From positions 130,242 to 194,241 of the forward strand of contig PKXJ01000018.1 in assembly GCA_003132305.1 (NCBI GenBank): 64,000 nucleotides of DNA. The letters run 5' to 3'. Position 1 is the first letter of the stretch. Each line of letters starts with the position of its first letter. The stretch comes from Acidimicrobiaceae bacterium (GTDB lineage Bacteria > Actinomycetota > Acidimicrobiia > Acidimicrobiales > RAAP-2). The notes beneath the pieces were generated by a model, which did not search any database, was not told where the DNA came from, and worked only from the letters and a program-made list of their open reading frames with translations. Of the stretch, positions 24,476 to 33,829 are shown in pieces. The position numbers and the translations under genes were made by a program.

Positions 24476-24768
24476 GGTGGTCCTAAAGTTACTGGGTTGC
24501 GGCGACGAGCGTAAGTCGTCCGCCTACGGTCCTCTCTCGCTCGCGGGCAAGCAGAATGACGCGACGCGACGAGTCTTCGGTCGTTAGTTGCAGCGTGGAA
24601 CACCGCATGAACATCGAAGGCTTCGTGAGAGATGAATCGCCAGGTGCTCTTGACGCTGGAAGTCGTTTCCAGCTGGAAGCCAGTGGCCGTCATCCACCGT
24701 TGACGGACCACCGAGATAGTTGCCATCCGCTGCTGGCGTCAAACCGGTGCCGCCGGACCATGACCGCA

Positions 24769-25536
24769 CTAGATAACTGGTGAGAGACCCCCGTCGATGC
24801 CCACGCCTACGCCGGTGATGTAACTGGCCCGCGGTGAGAGTAAAAACGTCGCGAGATCGGCGAACTCTTCGGCCTTTCCTACTCGACCGAGCGGAACCTT
24901 CGATCCCTTGGCCAGGTTCGCGTAGAACTCCGTCAACTCGGTGTTTGCATCCTTCGCCTGACGCACCCACTGACCCGACTCGATAAGACCGATCAAAATG
25001 GCGTTCACGCGCACGCCGCGCGGTCCTACTTCATTGGCCATGGCCTTGGTCAGCGCGAGCCCCGCCGATCGCGAGGCCGTCGTGGGTGTCGAGTTCGCCC
25101 CCGGGGAACGAGCCATGACCGCCAGCACGTTCACGATCGAACCGTTCGTCTCCTCCAGTGCGGGCAGCACGCGACGTGATACGTGCAGTGCGGAGATCAC
25201 CTTCAATTCGTAGTCCTCACGCCACGCCCCATCGTCGGAGTCGGCAATCGACGTGCCCGCGCTACGCCCGGCGTTGTTCACCGCCCCGTCGAGACCGCCA
25301 AAACGCGACAGTGTCTCGTCGACAAACTCGTCCAATTCAGTGGTGTTCGTGACGTCCGCTCGAAAGCACAAGGCGCCGGGACCTAACAGTTCTTGCGCTT
25401 GTGCGAGGCGCTCCGCGTCACGTCCACACACCGCGACGCGCGCTCCTTCTTCGACCAATCGGCGAGCCAGGCCGAGCCCCAGTCCGTCACTACCACCCGT
25501 GATGAGAAAGGCCCGATCACGTAGTTCCAAGTTCAC
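24769..25536 (-). CDS. Short-chain dehydrogenase/reductase with an atypical active site
   Basis: 255-residue Rossmann-fold SDR with GTG start and AAAGGATGAGCGC upstream. The cofactor motif is TGGSDGLGLGLAR (TGxxxGxG), then VCGRDAERL, suiting NADP or NAD, and NNAGRSAG. At the active site the usual Ser and YxxxK are not seen. The serine position reads SIVNVLAVMA and the YxxxK position reads TTASR. The C-terminus ITGVGVGIDGGLSPVI is normal. It may belong to the sub-branch of acyl-carrier or pseudoenzyme-like SDRs lacking Tyr/Lys, or use other residues. Substrate unknown; it may be cotranscribed with the following minus-strand liv operon or be separate (about 290 bp gap). Confidence 0.82.
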   Translation of the reverse strand: MNLELRDRAFLITGGSDGLGLGLARRLVEEGARVAVCGRDAERLAQAQELLGPGALCFRADVTNTTELDEFVDETLSRFGGLDGAVNNAGRSAGTSIADSDDGAWREDYELKVISALHVSRRVLPALEETNGSIVNVLAVMARSPGANSTPTTASRSAGLALTKAMANEVGPRGVRVNAILIGLIESGQWVRQAKDANTELTEFYANLAKGSKVPLGRVGKAEEFADLATFLLSPRASYITGVGVGIDGGLSPVI

Positions 25537-25604
25537 GCGCTCATCCTTTGAACAGTTCCCACACGAACGATGTTGCGGCGAGGGCCGGCTTCAGCCTTCA
25601 TTGG

Positions 25605-25847
25605 TCACTGCAGGTAGTTCTCGACGACGCCTTCGGTTCGAACGGACGCTTGATTCGGGTCCTGGCCGGCGGTCCGACGAGCTCGGCGTTGGCGCAGTAG
25701 GTCGTAGGCCTGATCGAGTTCAACTTCAACCGCGCGAAGACGCTCGCGCTGCTCCTGGGCGAGCGGCTTGCCGTGGTGCGACTCCTCGAGCTCTTGCTCC
25801 TCGCTCGACAGCTTTTCGATTTGCTTCAGAATTGTGCCGTCGTCCAT
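25605..25847 (-). CDS. DUF2630 family protein
   Basis: 80 residues with AAAGGGATGGGTT before ATG. The pattern ILKQIEKLSSEEQELEE, then QRERLRAVEVELDQAYDLLRQRRARRTAGQDPNQASVR matches the actinobacterial DUF2630 family: an N-terminal helical pair, the conserved DLLRQRRAxRxxGxDP block and an RxxxVVExYLQ ending. It is probably a small coiled-coil cytoplasmic protein. Function unknown. Confidence 0.9.
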   Translation of the reverse strand: MDDGTILKQIEKLSSEEQELEESHHGKPLAQEQRERLRAVEVELDQAYDLLRQRRARRTAGQDPNQASVRTEGVVENYLQ

Positions 25848-26141
25848 AACCCATCCCTTTCAACCAGAGCAGCCAGTGCTCGTTTCGCACCAGACTAGGC
25901 GCTGAACTTCGCCACTAGATACCGACGTTGTGCTTGGCAATGACCGGCGAATCGACGTCGCCCGTGACGACCGTCATCGCGACGAGAAGTGGGGCTAGAG
26001 ATCCGTGTGGCGAGTCCCTACCGGGCAGCAACATATTACGTACGTCACAAATAAACTTCTCCATCAACGACCCCCTCACCCGTCGCGATCACCCCACCGA
26101 GAAGATGTGTCGTACGTCGTTACAACCAGCGACGTCGCGAA
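25848..26141. other. Gap downstream of the pirin gene without a gene
   Basis: No supported coding frame. It contains the sequence TTACGTACGTCAC (26036-26048), related to the palindrome upstream of nnr, and a second TACGT-rich stretch near 26110-26125. Confidence 0.35.
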
Positions 26142-27152
26142 CTATATTCCCGTGTGTTCCACCCTGACCGGGTTGGGATCGGGTACGTGGGGCATCAGCG
26201 CGTTGGGCGGAATGACGCCGAGGCGCCCGGCCTCAAAGTCTTCGAGCGCCTCCACAATCTCCGATCGCGTGTTCATTACGAAGGGACCGTAGTGCTCGAC
26301 GTGTTCACCAATGGGTTGTCCCCCAAGGACGAGAAGCTCGAAGTTGACGCTTCGCGAATCCTGGACGTCGTCGGCGCCCACGCGCAACCAATCACCGCGA
26401 CCGAAGGCCGCGAGGTTACCCACCTCGACCGGGCGCCGTTCACTGCCCACGTAGCCCGAGCCCGCCAACACGTAGACCAGCGCGTTGAACGTCGGGTCCC
26501 ACGGCAGATCCAGCTGGGCACCGGGAGCGACCGACACGTGCGTCATGGCCATGGGCGTGTGCGTCGAACCCGGTCCTTGGTAGCCCCCCACGTTGCCGGC
26601 GATGATTCGAGCGAGCGACTCCGCGTCGGGAGAGGACACAAAAACAACGTCCTCCGCCTCCAGGCCTTGGTAGGCGGGCGCGATCATTTTGTCCTTTGAC
26701 GGCAAATTCACCCAGAGCTGAATACCGTGAAAGAGGCCGCCGGACACGACGAGTTCCTCCGGCGGGGTCTCGATGTGCAGTATCCCCTTGCCGGCCGTCA
26801 TCCACTGCGTCGCGCCATTTTCAATGAGACCGCCGCCGCCGTGCGAGTCCTGGTGTTCGAACGTCCCGTCGATCATGTAGGTCACCGTTTCGAACCCCCG
26901 ATGCGGATGCCACGGCGTTCCCTTCGGCTCACCCGGCGCGTAGTCAACTTCGCCCATTTGATCCATGTGGACGAAGGGATCGAGGTCCTTCATGGAGAGT
27001 CCGGCGAAAGCCCGGCGCACGGGAAAACCCTCACCTTCGAGGCCCTGCGGCGCGGTCGTCACCGACTTCACGGACCGTTCGGTGTCGCCACCATGGTCAA
27101 TGGCGGCGAAGTGAGCAAGATCGGCCCACTTCTCAGGAGTAACGGCTGGCAT
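26142..27152 (-). CDS. Pirin family protein
   Basis: 336-residue bicupin. The first cupin holds the metal-binding residues: WHPHRGFETVTY (two histidines), GTFEHQDS (histidine) and GILHIETPP (glutamate/histidine). The second cupin (about 210-300) has no metal motif, as is normal. GAGAGGTCCTC precedes ATG. Pirins are iron proteins; some act as quercetin dioxygenases and others as redox-sensing cofactors, so the actual role here is open. At 336 residues it is somewhat longer than usual because of N- and C-terminal tails. Confidence 0.92.
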   Translation of the reverse strand: MPAVTPEKWADLAHFAAIDHGGDTERSVKSVTTAPQGLEGEGFPVRRAFAGLSMKDLDPFVHMDQMGEVDYAPGEPKGTPWHPHRGFETVTYMIDGTFEHQDSHGGGGLIENGATQWMTAGKGILHIETPPEELVVSGGLFHGIQLWVNLPSKDKMIAPAYQGLEAEDVVFVSSPDAESLARIIAGNVGGYQGPGSTHTPMAMTHVSVAPGAQLDLPWDPTFNALVYVLAGSGYVGSERRPVEVGNLAAFGRGDWLRVGADDVQDSRSVNFELLVLGGQPIGEHVEHYGPFVMNTRSEIVEALEDFEAGRLGVIPPNALMPHVPDPNPVRVEHTGI

Positions 27153-27709
27153 GAGGACCTCTCTTCACTAAAAATTAGAACACCACTTTATGCGGAATCT
27201 GAGTCAGCTAATCAGGAATGCTGCGGGCAATTGAGCCACTTTCGCCCGCAGCTCAATCGACGCGGGGCCCGCGGACTTCTCACGTCTCGTTCTGGGAGAA
27301 CTCGATCGACCGAGCGCCTCTTGACCGAGAACTTAAAACGAGATCGCCGTGGGGCCGTGACGAAATGTCACCACCCCCGGGTGAGGTGGTTTCCCTAGAT
27401 AAACCTTAGAAATCGAACAACAAACAGCACGGGGCCGTCTCGGCCGGAACGGGCGCGACCAGATGATGAACGCCTTTTCTAGGAATGTTGCGGTTTTTCG
27501 ACAGATTTAGATGCTCGTACTTCCATGAACGAGGCCGACCGCCCGTGAGAGCGCAACGAATTTTCTTCACTCACTGTTCCATTATGAAACTTCGTCGTTC
27601 ACCACGTCTTGAGTTTCCTCACAGACTTCTCACATTGCTCTCACAATCTGGCGCGAAAGACTAGAGGTTGTTCGAGAACATCTTGAATGAACTCAACGTA
27701 GGGAGAACC
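27153..27709. other. Long regulatory gap before the DUF5666-type gene
   Basis: About 550 bp with no convincing frame. The part nearest the DUF5666-type gene is AT-richer than the surroundings and carries three 11-bp phased repeats (separate entry). A poly-purine/T-rich stretch occurs at about 27480-27600. Confidence 0.4.
27616..27648. promoter_or_regulatory. Three direct CTCACA repeats with 11-bp phasing
   Basis: CTCACA begins at 27617, 27628 and 27639, exactly 11 bp apart (CCTCACAGACT, TCTCACATTGC, TCTCACAATCT). Phased 11-bp direct repeats are the usual binding pattern of OmpR/PhoB-class response regulators. They lie 60-95 bp before the secreted DUF5666-type gene, upstream of a possible -10 (TAGAGG, 27663-27668), so an activator overlapping the -35 position is plausible. 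Confidence 0.5.
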
Positions 27710-28876
27710 ATGCACACGGGAAGAATGAAAGTAGTGGGCCGATCCATTACCGCACTGGCCATTGGAGTGGCCCTAACGGTTGGCAGCGCAAGCCTCGCGT
27801 CCGCGTCGTCTCACCACGACAACGGCAACAAGAACCGCGACGTCGCTAGTGCCAAGGTGTCGCCATTCGACTACGCGAACATCGGCCGAGGCGGCTACGT
27901 CATGGCCGTCAACGCAACGTCGATGACGGTGGAGACGTGGAGTAACGTGATCACGAACTACACGCTTACGCCAACGACGAAATACACCGAAGGCAAGTCG
28001 CCGTCCACCTGGGCGTCACTGGTCGTGGGTGACCGCGTCAACGTGCAAACGTCCCCCTCCGACCCAACCACCGCCCTTTCAGTCAACATTGAGTTGGCCG
28101 AGTTGTTCGGCAGGGTCACGGCGCTGGGTACGGGCAGCATCACCATCATGGGTCCCCAGGGATTCAGTCGAACCATTGTCGTCGGCTTGACCACGACCTA
28201 CACCGCGGGCGGCGCGCCAGTAACGCTGGCTAGCGTCGCGGTGGGCTCGAAGATCTTCGCCCAGGGCACCATCGACGCCAACTCGACGTCGCTGGACGCG
28301 GTTTCCATCGAAATCGGCAACGCCGGCAACATGGAAACTATCCACGGTGTTGTCACGGGGTTCACGACGTCGTCGGTGACGGTGCTCAGTAAGGGCGCCA
28401 CCTCAACGACGTTCACGTTCACGACTACGACCACCTTTAAGGGTGATGGACTCACCCTTAGCGCGGCGGACTTGGCGATTGGTCAGAAGGTCGGCGTCGA
28501 AGTGAACAGCGCCGCCGCGACCACGGCACTGAACGTTCACATCGAACTGGCGCACTTGGAAGGCAAGGTAACGGCCGTCGTTGGTACTAGCTCCATCACG
28601 ATCTCCGGGCCGCAAGGCTTCGCCCGCACGGTTGACGTGAGTTCGACCACGACGTACTTCGAGCACGGTGTTGCGGTGACGTTTGCTGCCGTCGTAGTGG
28701 GAGCGCGTATTCGTGCCGTGGGCACAATTGCCGCTGACCAGACGTCGCTCAACGCAATCCGCGTAGTCATCCAGCACCCCCGAGTGGTAACACCCAAGCT
28801 GGAGCAAAAGGGTGGCCACGGCGATCACGGATCTGGTGGCGGAGGTTCATCGGGACGAGGTCACCACCGTAAGTAA
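27710..28876 (+). CDS. Secreted protein with four DUF5666-like beta repeats
   Basis: 388 residues from ATG 27710 (AGGGAGAACC upstream; the track start at 27668 is rejected). The signal peptide is clear (ALAIGVALTVGSASLASASS). The rest is built of short Thr/Val-rich beta modules of about 75 residues in an A-B-A-B order. The two B units share SITIMGPQGFSRTI and SITISGPQGFARTV, and both A units end IELAxLxGxVTA. The pattern (G-x-V-T-x-I...TTTY...VGxxVxAxGT) is that of DUF5666-type domains. The C-terminus is a Gly/His-rich tail (GGHGDHGSGGGG) that could bind metal or stay disordered. Function unknown; extracytoplasmic. Confidence 0.8.
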   Translation: MHTGRMKVVGRSITALAIGVALTVGSASLASASSHHDNGNKNRDVASAKVSPFDYANIGRGGYVMAVNATSMTVETWSNVITNYTLTPTTKYTEGKSPSTWASLVVGDRVNVQTSPSDPTTALSVNIELAELFGRVTALGTGSITIMGPQGFSRTIVVGLTTTYTAGGAPVTLASVAVGSKIFAQGTIDANSTSLDAVSIEIGNAGNMETIHGVVTGFTTSSVTVLSKGATSTTFTFTTTTTFKGDGLTLSAADLAIGQKVGVEVNSAAATTALNVHIELAHLEGKVTAVVGTSSITISGPQGFARTVDVSSTTTYFEHGVAVTFAAVVVGARIRAVGTIAADQTSLNAIRVVIQHPRVVTPKLEQKGGHGDHGSGGGGSSGRGHHRK

Positions 28877-28900
28877 GTAGTTTCCTTCAAAGTTTTCATT

Positions 28901-28952
28901 CAATCCAGCTGGCACCTGACCCTGAAATCGAGGTCGAGTGCCAGCTGGATTG
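28901..28952 (+). terminator. Terminator hairpin after the DUF5666-type gene
   Basis: Perfect 15-bp arms (CAATCCAGCTGGCAC and GTGCCAGCTGGATTG) 24 bp after the stop codon. The inner part (CTGACC and GGTCGA) can extend the stem with mismatches. It is followed by ACAATTCT, a weak T-rich stretch. Confidence 0.75.
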
Positions 28953-29115
28953 ACAATTCTCGGCAACATTTAGGACGACGGCGAGAAACTTGTCGGCATG
29001 ATTGTGACTTCAATCGCTCAGTTCGCCGCTCGCGGCCGGTAAGTTAGTAGGTGTAGGGGGCACCAACTCGTTGATGCTGAAGAGAGTCTGAGTTCCTAAT
29101 TGAAAGACGGATAAC

Positions 29116-29886
29116 TTGAGCACCGCCATCAGTTGGCTTTGCGATATGGACGGCGTCCTTATCAACGAAGGCCGCATGGTTCCCGGTGCCGATAAGTTCC
29201 TTGATCGGCTCCGCGCAACGGATCGATCGTTCCTCGTCCTCACGAATAACGCCCTCTTTACTCCACAAGAGCTCCGTGACAACCTGGCGTGGCACGGCGT
29301 CGACGTGCTCGAAGAGCAACTCTGGACCTCGGCGCTCGCCACCGCCCAGTTCGTTCACGATCAACGCCCCAAGGGTCGGGCCTTCGTGATTGGCGAGGCC
29401 AGTCTGCATGACGCCTTGAGGGACGTGGGCTACGCCGAAGACACCGTGAGTCCCGACTACGTGGTTCTCGGTGAGACCTGGAACTACTCCTTTGACGAAA
29501 TCACCATGGCCATACGACTCATCGACCAGGGGTGCTCCTTCGTCGTCACGAATCCAGAAACGTTTGGAACGTCACCGGACGGGCTGCTTCCGGGCTGCGG
29601 CGCGCTCGCGGCGCTCATTCACAGCACCACCGGCGTGAAGCCCTACTTCGTTGGCAAGCCCAACCCCGTCATGATCCGCGATGCCCTCAACATCCTGGGC
29701 GCCCACTCGAAGACAACGGTCATGATCGGCGATCGAATGGATACCGACATCATCGCCGGCGTCGAGGCCGGCGTCGAAACAATCCTGGTTCTCTCTGGCG
29801 TCACCCAGCGCGACGAGATCGAGCAGTATTCGTACCAACCGTCACGCGTCATCAACTCCGTCGCGGATCTCATCGACGAGCTGTAA
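29116..29886 (+). CDS. HAD-IIA family phosphatase (NagD-like)
   Basis: 256 residues, TTG start. The HAD motifs are LCDMDGVL (nucleophile Asp10 and Asp12), LTNNALFTP (motif II region), KPNPVMIRDAL (lysine) and MIGDRMDTDIIAGVEAG (motif III). The C2-type cap and NxxxF/KP motif place it in the HAD-IIA class (NagD, 4-nitrophenylphosphatase, phosphoglycolate phosphatase), not the HAD-IIB class of trehalose-6-phosphate phosphatases. It converges with otsA, which raises the question whether it serves trehalose synthesis, but motif class argues against it. Likely a housekeeping phosphatase of unknown substrate. Confidence 0.85.
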   Translation: MSTAISWLCDMDGVLINEGRMVPGADKFLDRLRATDRSFLVLTNNALFTPQELRDNLAWHGVDVLEEQLWTSALATAQFVHDQRPKGRAFVIGEASLHDALRDVGYAEDTVSPDYVVLGETWNYSFDEITMAIRLIDQGCSFVVTNPETFGTSPDGLLPGCGALAALIHSTTGVKPYFVGKPNPVMIRDALNILGAHSKTTVMIGDRMDTDIIAGVEAGVETILVLSGVTQRDEIEQYSYQPSRVINSVADLIDEL

Positions 29887-29939
29887 GCGTTGGGTCACCG
29901 TCGCGACTCGCGAAGGGCGCACCGACGCTCACCGCGTCG

Positions 29940-31394
29940 TTACATGCCGGTCTGTTGCAACGCCGCCAGGAACGACTCCGCCCAGTCGTAGACGTCTCGG
30001 CGATAGGTCTTTCGACGCATTCGCGACATCCGGTCTCGCGCTTCCTTCGGTCCGGCGTTCGCCGCCAGGCGAATCGCGTCCTTGATTCCCTCCAGGTCGT
30101 GGGGATTCACCATGAACGCACCACGAAGCTCCGCGGCGGCCCCGGCAAACTCACTCAACACAAGTCGACCCGTCAGATCCCGGCGGGTCATCACGTACTC
30201 CTTAGCCACCAGGTTCATGCCGTCGCGAAAGGGCGTCACGATCATGATGTCCGCCACCAAGTAGAGGGCCACGAGTTCGTCGAAGGGAAGATTCTGGTGG
30301 AGGTAGTGAATAACGGTCTTGCCGACCTGCCCGTACTCCCCATTCATCTCACTCACGGCCTGTTCGAGATTATGACGTTCGCGTTCGTAGTGAGCGTCGG
30401 TCTCTCGACTGGGAACCGCCACCTGGACCATGACGTGCTTGTCGGTGGAGAGAGAACCGTCCTCGAACAGTTCGGAAACCGCCTTGATTCGCTGTTGGAT
30501 GCCTTTGGTGTAGTCCAGACGGTCCACCCCGAGCAGGACCAGCTCGGGGTCGCCGAGATCTTTCCTGATTTCAACCGCTCGAGCGCGAATGGCGGGATCG
30601 TTCGCCAGCGTGATGATCTGTTCGCAGTCCACCGAGATGGGAAACGCTCCGACGCGAATGGTGCGGCCATTGAGATCAAGAACCGAGTCGGTGCCCGTGG
30701 CGGACGACTGGCGTCTCGCCATTCGCGAGAAGTTTGAGGCGGCCTGGGGAACCTGAAAACCAATGAGGTCCGCGCCGAGCAACCCGGTCAAGATCTCTCG
30801 CCGCCACGGTAACTGCATGAAGAGTTCTATCGGCGGGAACGGGATGTGCAGGAAAAACCCAATTCGCACGTCGGGTCGAAGCTGGCGCAGCATCTGTGGG
30901 ACGAGTTGGAGCTGATAGTCGTGAATCCACACCGTGCCACCGGGTGCGACGGACTCGGCGATCGCCGTGGCGTAACGCAGATTCACCTTGGTGTACGTCT
31001 GCCACCAGTGTCGGTGGAAGGTCGGCGCGCGAATGGCGTCGTGGTAGAGCGGCCACAACGTGGCGTTCGAGAAGCCGAGGTAGAAGTTCTCGTACTCCTC
31101 TTTCGTGATATCGACGGCCTTAAGACGAATTCCCTCGTAGGCGAGGGGCAACTCTTGGTGCTCGGAGGTGCCGGGCCATCCAATCCACAGTCCGTTTCGA
31201 TTCTGCAAGACCGCGGTCAGCGCCGAGACCAAACCCCCGGGACTGGGCTTCCATCCGTCGCCGCTACCGACCGAGGAGGGTTGCACGGGCAGACGGTTCG
31301 CCACGACGACCAAGTCCGCCTTGGCCGAATCGCGACCTGACACTCGCTCTTTCACCACGACCGGTTCCACTTGTTTGCTGGCTTGGTCCAACAT
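29940..31394 (-). CDS. otsA: Trehalose-6-phosphate synthase
   Basis: 484-residue GT20 glycosyltransferase making trehalose-6-phosphate from a nucleotide-glucose and glucose-6-phosphate. Visible are VVANRLPVQ, the N-terminal phosphate loop around PGGLVSAL, WIGWPG, WPLYHD, VWIHDYQLQLVPQML, HIPFPPIELF, GVDRLDYTKGIQQRIKA and PFRDGMNLVAKEY. AGGAACGAATC precedes ATG. The preceding minus-strand gene is a GH15 hydrolase 89 bp away, so the two may be cotranscribed. No otsB is visible nearby. Confidence 0.95.
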   Translation of the reverse strand: MLDQASKQVEPVVVKERVSGRDSAKADLVVVANRLPVQPSSVGSGDGWKPSPGGLVSALTAVLQNRNGLWIGWPGTSEHQELPLAYEGIRLKAVDITKEEYENFYLGFSNATLWPLYHDAIRAPTFHRHWWQTYTKVNLRYATAIAESVAPGGTVWIHDYQLQLVPQMLRQLRPDVRIGFFLHIPFPPIELFMQLPWRREILTGLLGADLIGFQVPQAASNFSRMARRQSSATGTDSVLDLNGRTIRVGAFPISVDCEQIITLANDPAIRARAVEIRKDLGDPELVLLGVDRLDYTKGIQQRIKAVSELFEDGSLSTDKHVMVQVAVPSRETDAHYERERHNLEQAVSEMNGEYGQVGKTVIHYLHQNLPFDELVALYLVADIMIVTPFRDGMNLVAKEYVMTRRDLTGRLVLSEFAGAAAELRGAFMVNPHDLEGIKDAIRLAANAGPKEARDRMSRMRRKTYRRDVYDWAESFLAALQQTGM

Positions 31395-31483
31395 GATTCG
31401 TTCCTGATCAAAAACCTAATGCCCTCAGCTGGCGTCGTGAGAGACCTGCAACGTTACTTGATAAGCGGAACTGCCCTAACTCA

Positions 31484-33571
31484 TCAAATTATCGTAGTGC
31501 TGCGATCATCTTTTCCGGCGGCGTTCCACCAGCTGGGTGAGCCGGCCGCGCCGGTCAACGTTTCACTGGCTCGCTGCTCGGCCTCAATGACGTGCAGCAC
31601 CGCGTTGATCAACGAAAGGTGCGTCAACGCTTGGGGGAAGTTACCCAGGTGCCGAGCCGTCTTGGGGTCGAGCTCTTCGCCAAAGAGCCCGAGCGCGCTC
31701 GAGGCCCCCACCAACTTCTCACAGTTGGTACGAGCCATCTCGAGCTCGCCTATTTCAACGAGCGCCGATACGAGCCAGAAAGAGCACACCGTGAAGCTCC
31801 CCTCATTCTCGCCGCCAATTCCGTCGTCGGTCGTTGACGTCCGGTAGCGATAGACGAACGGTCCGTCACTGAGTTCGTCCGCGATGGCGAGGACGGTCTT
31901 ACGAATTCGTTCGTCGTGGGCTCCGAGAAAGCCCACGAGCGGCAGCAACAAGAGTGACGCGTCGAGTTCATTCGAACCGTACGACTGCGTAAAGCATCCG
32001 CGCTCGTCGACGGCATTTTCGCACACGTCGGCGTGGATCTCTTGTGCCGCGTTCCACCAAAGATCGGCTCGGTCGCGTTCGCCGCGAAGTGCCGCCAGTC
32101 GGGCGCCGCGATCGGCGGCCACCCAGCACATGACCTTGGAGAACGTAAAGTGCTTCGGCTCGCCTCGTATCTCCCAGATACCTCGGTCGGGATCCTTCCA
32201 GCACTTCAGGGCCGTTTCGACCGCCTGCACCACGATTCGCCACGATCGTTCACTCAAGGAGTCCCTCGAACGCGTGTGTTCAAAGACACAGTCCACGATG
32301 GCGCCCAGGATGTCGAACTGCACTTGGTTGTAGGCCGCGTTGCCCACGCGCACGGGTCGACTGCCTCCGTAGCCCGTCAGGTGATCAAGCTCAATCTCGA
32401 CCGGAGCACCGGCGCCCTCGACCGGGTACAAGACCTGCAACGCGGCACGCATCCGCTTGCCCTTCATGACGTCGCTCTGGGGTTCGAGGACGTCGCCCAG
32501 AAACGCGAGGAAGTCGTCGGCCTCGGTGTCAAAACCGAGGGCGTGCAACGCGCGAAGGGTGAAGGCGGCGTCGCGAACCCACGTGTAGCGATAGTCCCAG
32601 TTACGTCCACCCCCGAGGTTCTCGGGCAGCGACGTCGTCGGCGCCGCTAACAGCGCGCCCGTCGGGGCGTAGGTCAGCCCCTTGAGCGTCAGCGCACTGC
32701 GCTGGAGGTACTCCCGCCACGGGTGGTCGGGGAAGCGCCCACCGTCTATCCAATCGCGCCAGAAGCGACTCGTCTCCGCTCGACAGGTATCGACTTCAGC
32801 TCGGCTCGACGGCGCCGGCGAATCGGTCCAACCGAGCACCACGAACGAAGTCTCACCCTCGGTCAGACGGTGACGAGCGCGCACCGCTCTACCCTCAATG
32901 CCAAATCTCATGTCACCGGCCAACGTGAGGTGCGGAAAGTCCGCGTTCGTGCTCTTCACGTGATCGTAGGAAGTACCCTCGTACTCCCACTCCACGTCCA
33001 CGCGGCCGTAGTCGAACGATGGTTCACAGTTGAGCAAGATATCGACGCTCCCGTGCAGGCACGTCGCCGTTCGCACGAGTACGTGCTTGGCGTCAAAGTC
33101 ACCAGGTGTTCGACGGTGGTGATCGGAACGCTCACCGGTTCGGTACCACGGCGCGACCGCCAGGAAGTCGTTGACGATCAACCAACCGCTGCGGGTCTGC
33201 CAGGTCGTCGCGAGCACCATGGTTCCGGGAACGTACTGACGGTGCGCGGGAACCGCACTGTCCACGGGCGCCAGTCGAAACGATCCGGCGGCCCGGTCCA
33301 AGATCGTGCCAAAGATGCTCGGATCGTGGGGCTTGGGAATACAGAACCACTCGATAGAACCGGTAGGCGCCACCAGGCAACTATTTTCACAGTCGGAGAG
33401 AAACGCGTAGTCCGCAATAGGCGGGAAGATCGTTTCGAGCGTCTCTTGGTTCGGAATGCCCGCCAGTCCCGACTCCCCTACTCGAGACGCGAAGAGGGGC
33501 TGGGGCCTTCGGGGCCATAGCCCAATTTGGTCGTCCAACGCTCTTGCTGCCTGTGACCGCTCACTCATCAC
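31484..33571 (-). CDS. Glycoside hydrolase family 15 protein (glucoamylase/trehalase-like)
   Basis: 695 residues. An N-terminal beta-sandwich domain (about 40-290; FLSDCENSCLVAPTGSIEWFCIP) is followed by an (alpha/alpha)6 catalytic domain with LGGGRNWDYRYTWVRDAAFTLRAL and, further on, a KCWxxxDxGIWEIRG segment (DRGIWEIRGEP) containing the catalytic acid region. This arrangement is the actinobacterial GH15 branch that includes the mycobacterial trehalases as well as glucoamylases. Position directly upstream of otsA favours trehalose turnover, but substrate is not settled. The C-terminal ~25 residues are variable. Confidence 0.9.
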   Translation of the reverse strand: MMSERSQAARALDDQIGLWPRRPQPLFASRVGESGLAGIPNQETLETIFPPIADYAFLSDCENSCLVAPTGSIEWFCIPKPHDPSIFGTILDRAAGSFRLAPVDSAVPAHRQYVPGTMVLATTWQTRSGWLIVNDFLAVAPWYRTGERSDHHRRTPGDFDAKHVLVRTATCLHGSVDILLNCEPSFDYGRVDVEWEYEGTSYDHVKSTNADFPHLTLAGDMRFGIEGRAVRARHRLTEGETSFVVLGWTDSPAPSSRAEVDTCRAETSRFWRDWIDGGRFPDHPWREYLQRSALTLKGLTYAPTGALLAAPTTSLPENLGGGRNWDYRYTWVRDAAFTLRALHALGFDTEADDFLAFLGDVLEPQSDVMKGKRMRAALQVLYPVEGAGAPVEIELDHLTGYGGSRPVRVGNAAYNQVQFDILGAIVDCVFEHTRSRDSLSERSWRIVVQAVETALKCWKDPDRGIWEIRGEPKHFTFSKVMCWVAADRGARLAALRGERDRADLWWNAAQEIHADVCENAVDERGCFTQSYGSNELDASLLLLPLVGFLGAHDERIRKTVLAIADELSDGPFVYRYRTSTTDDGIGGENEGSFTVCSFWLVSALVEIGELEMARTNCEKLVGASSALGLFGEELDPKTARHLGNFPQALTHLSLINAVLHVIEAEQRASETLTGAAGSPSWWNAAGKDDRSTTII

Positions 33572-33829
33572 GTAGCTACTCTTTTCCGTAAACTTATTGT
33601 CGCAACAACCGACGATCTGACTCTCGGCATCGTCAGTGACCCTTGATGGCTATTTTAGTTGCGAAGTACCGCAAACAGTGGGCAGACGACTCAGTATTTG
33701 AGATACTTCACGCGGCGACGCTGCTCGCGCTCGCGCGTTCGAACGTCGTCACGAGTGGAATCGTCAAGGTGAACCTTCTTCAGGGGCAAACTATCCTCAA
33801 GATGTAGTTTTCAACGCTCGGGAGACCCC

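Noticed and set aside
29116-29886. HAD gene as trehalose-6-phosphate phosphatase (otsB)
   Set aside because: Motifs and cap type are HAD-IIA (NagD-like); OtsB proteins belong to the HAD-IIB class.
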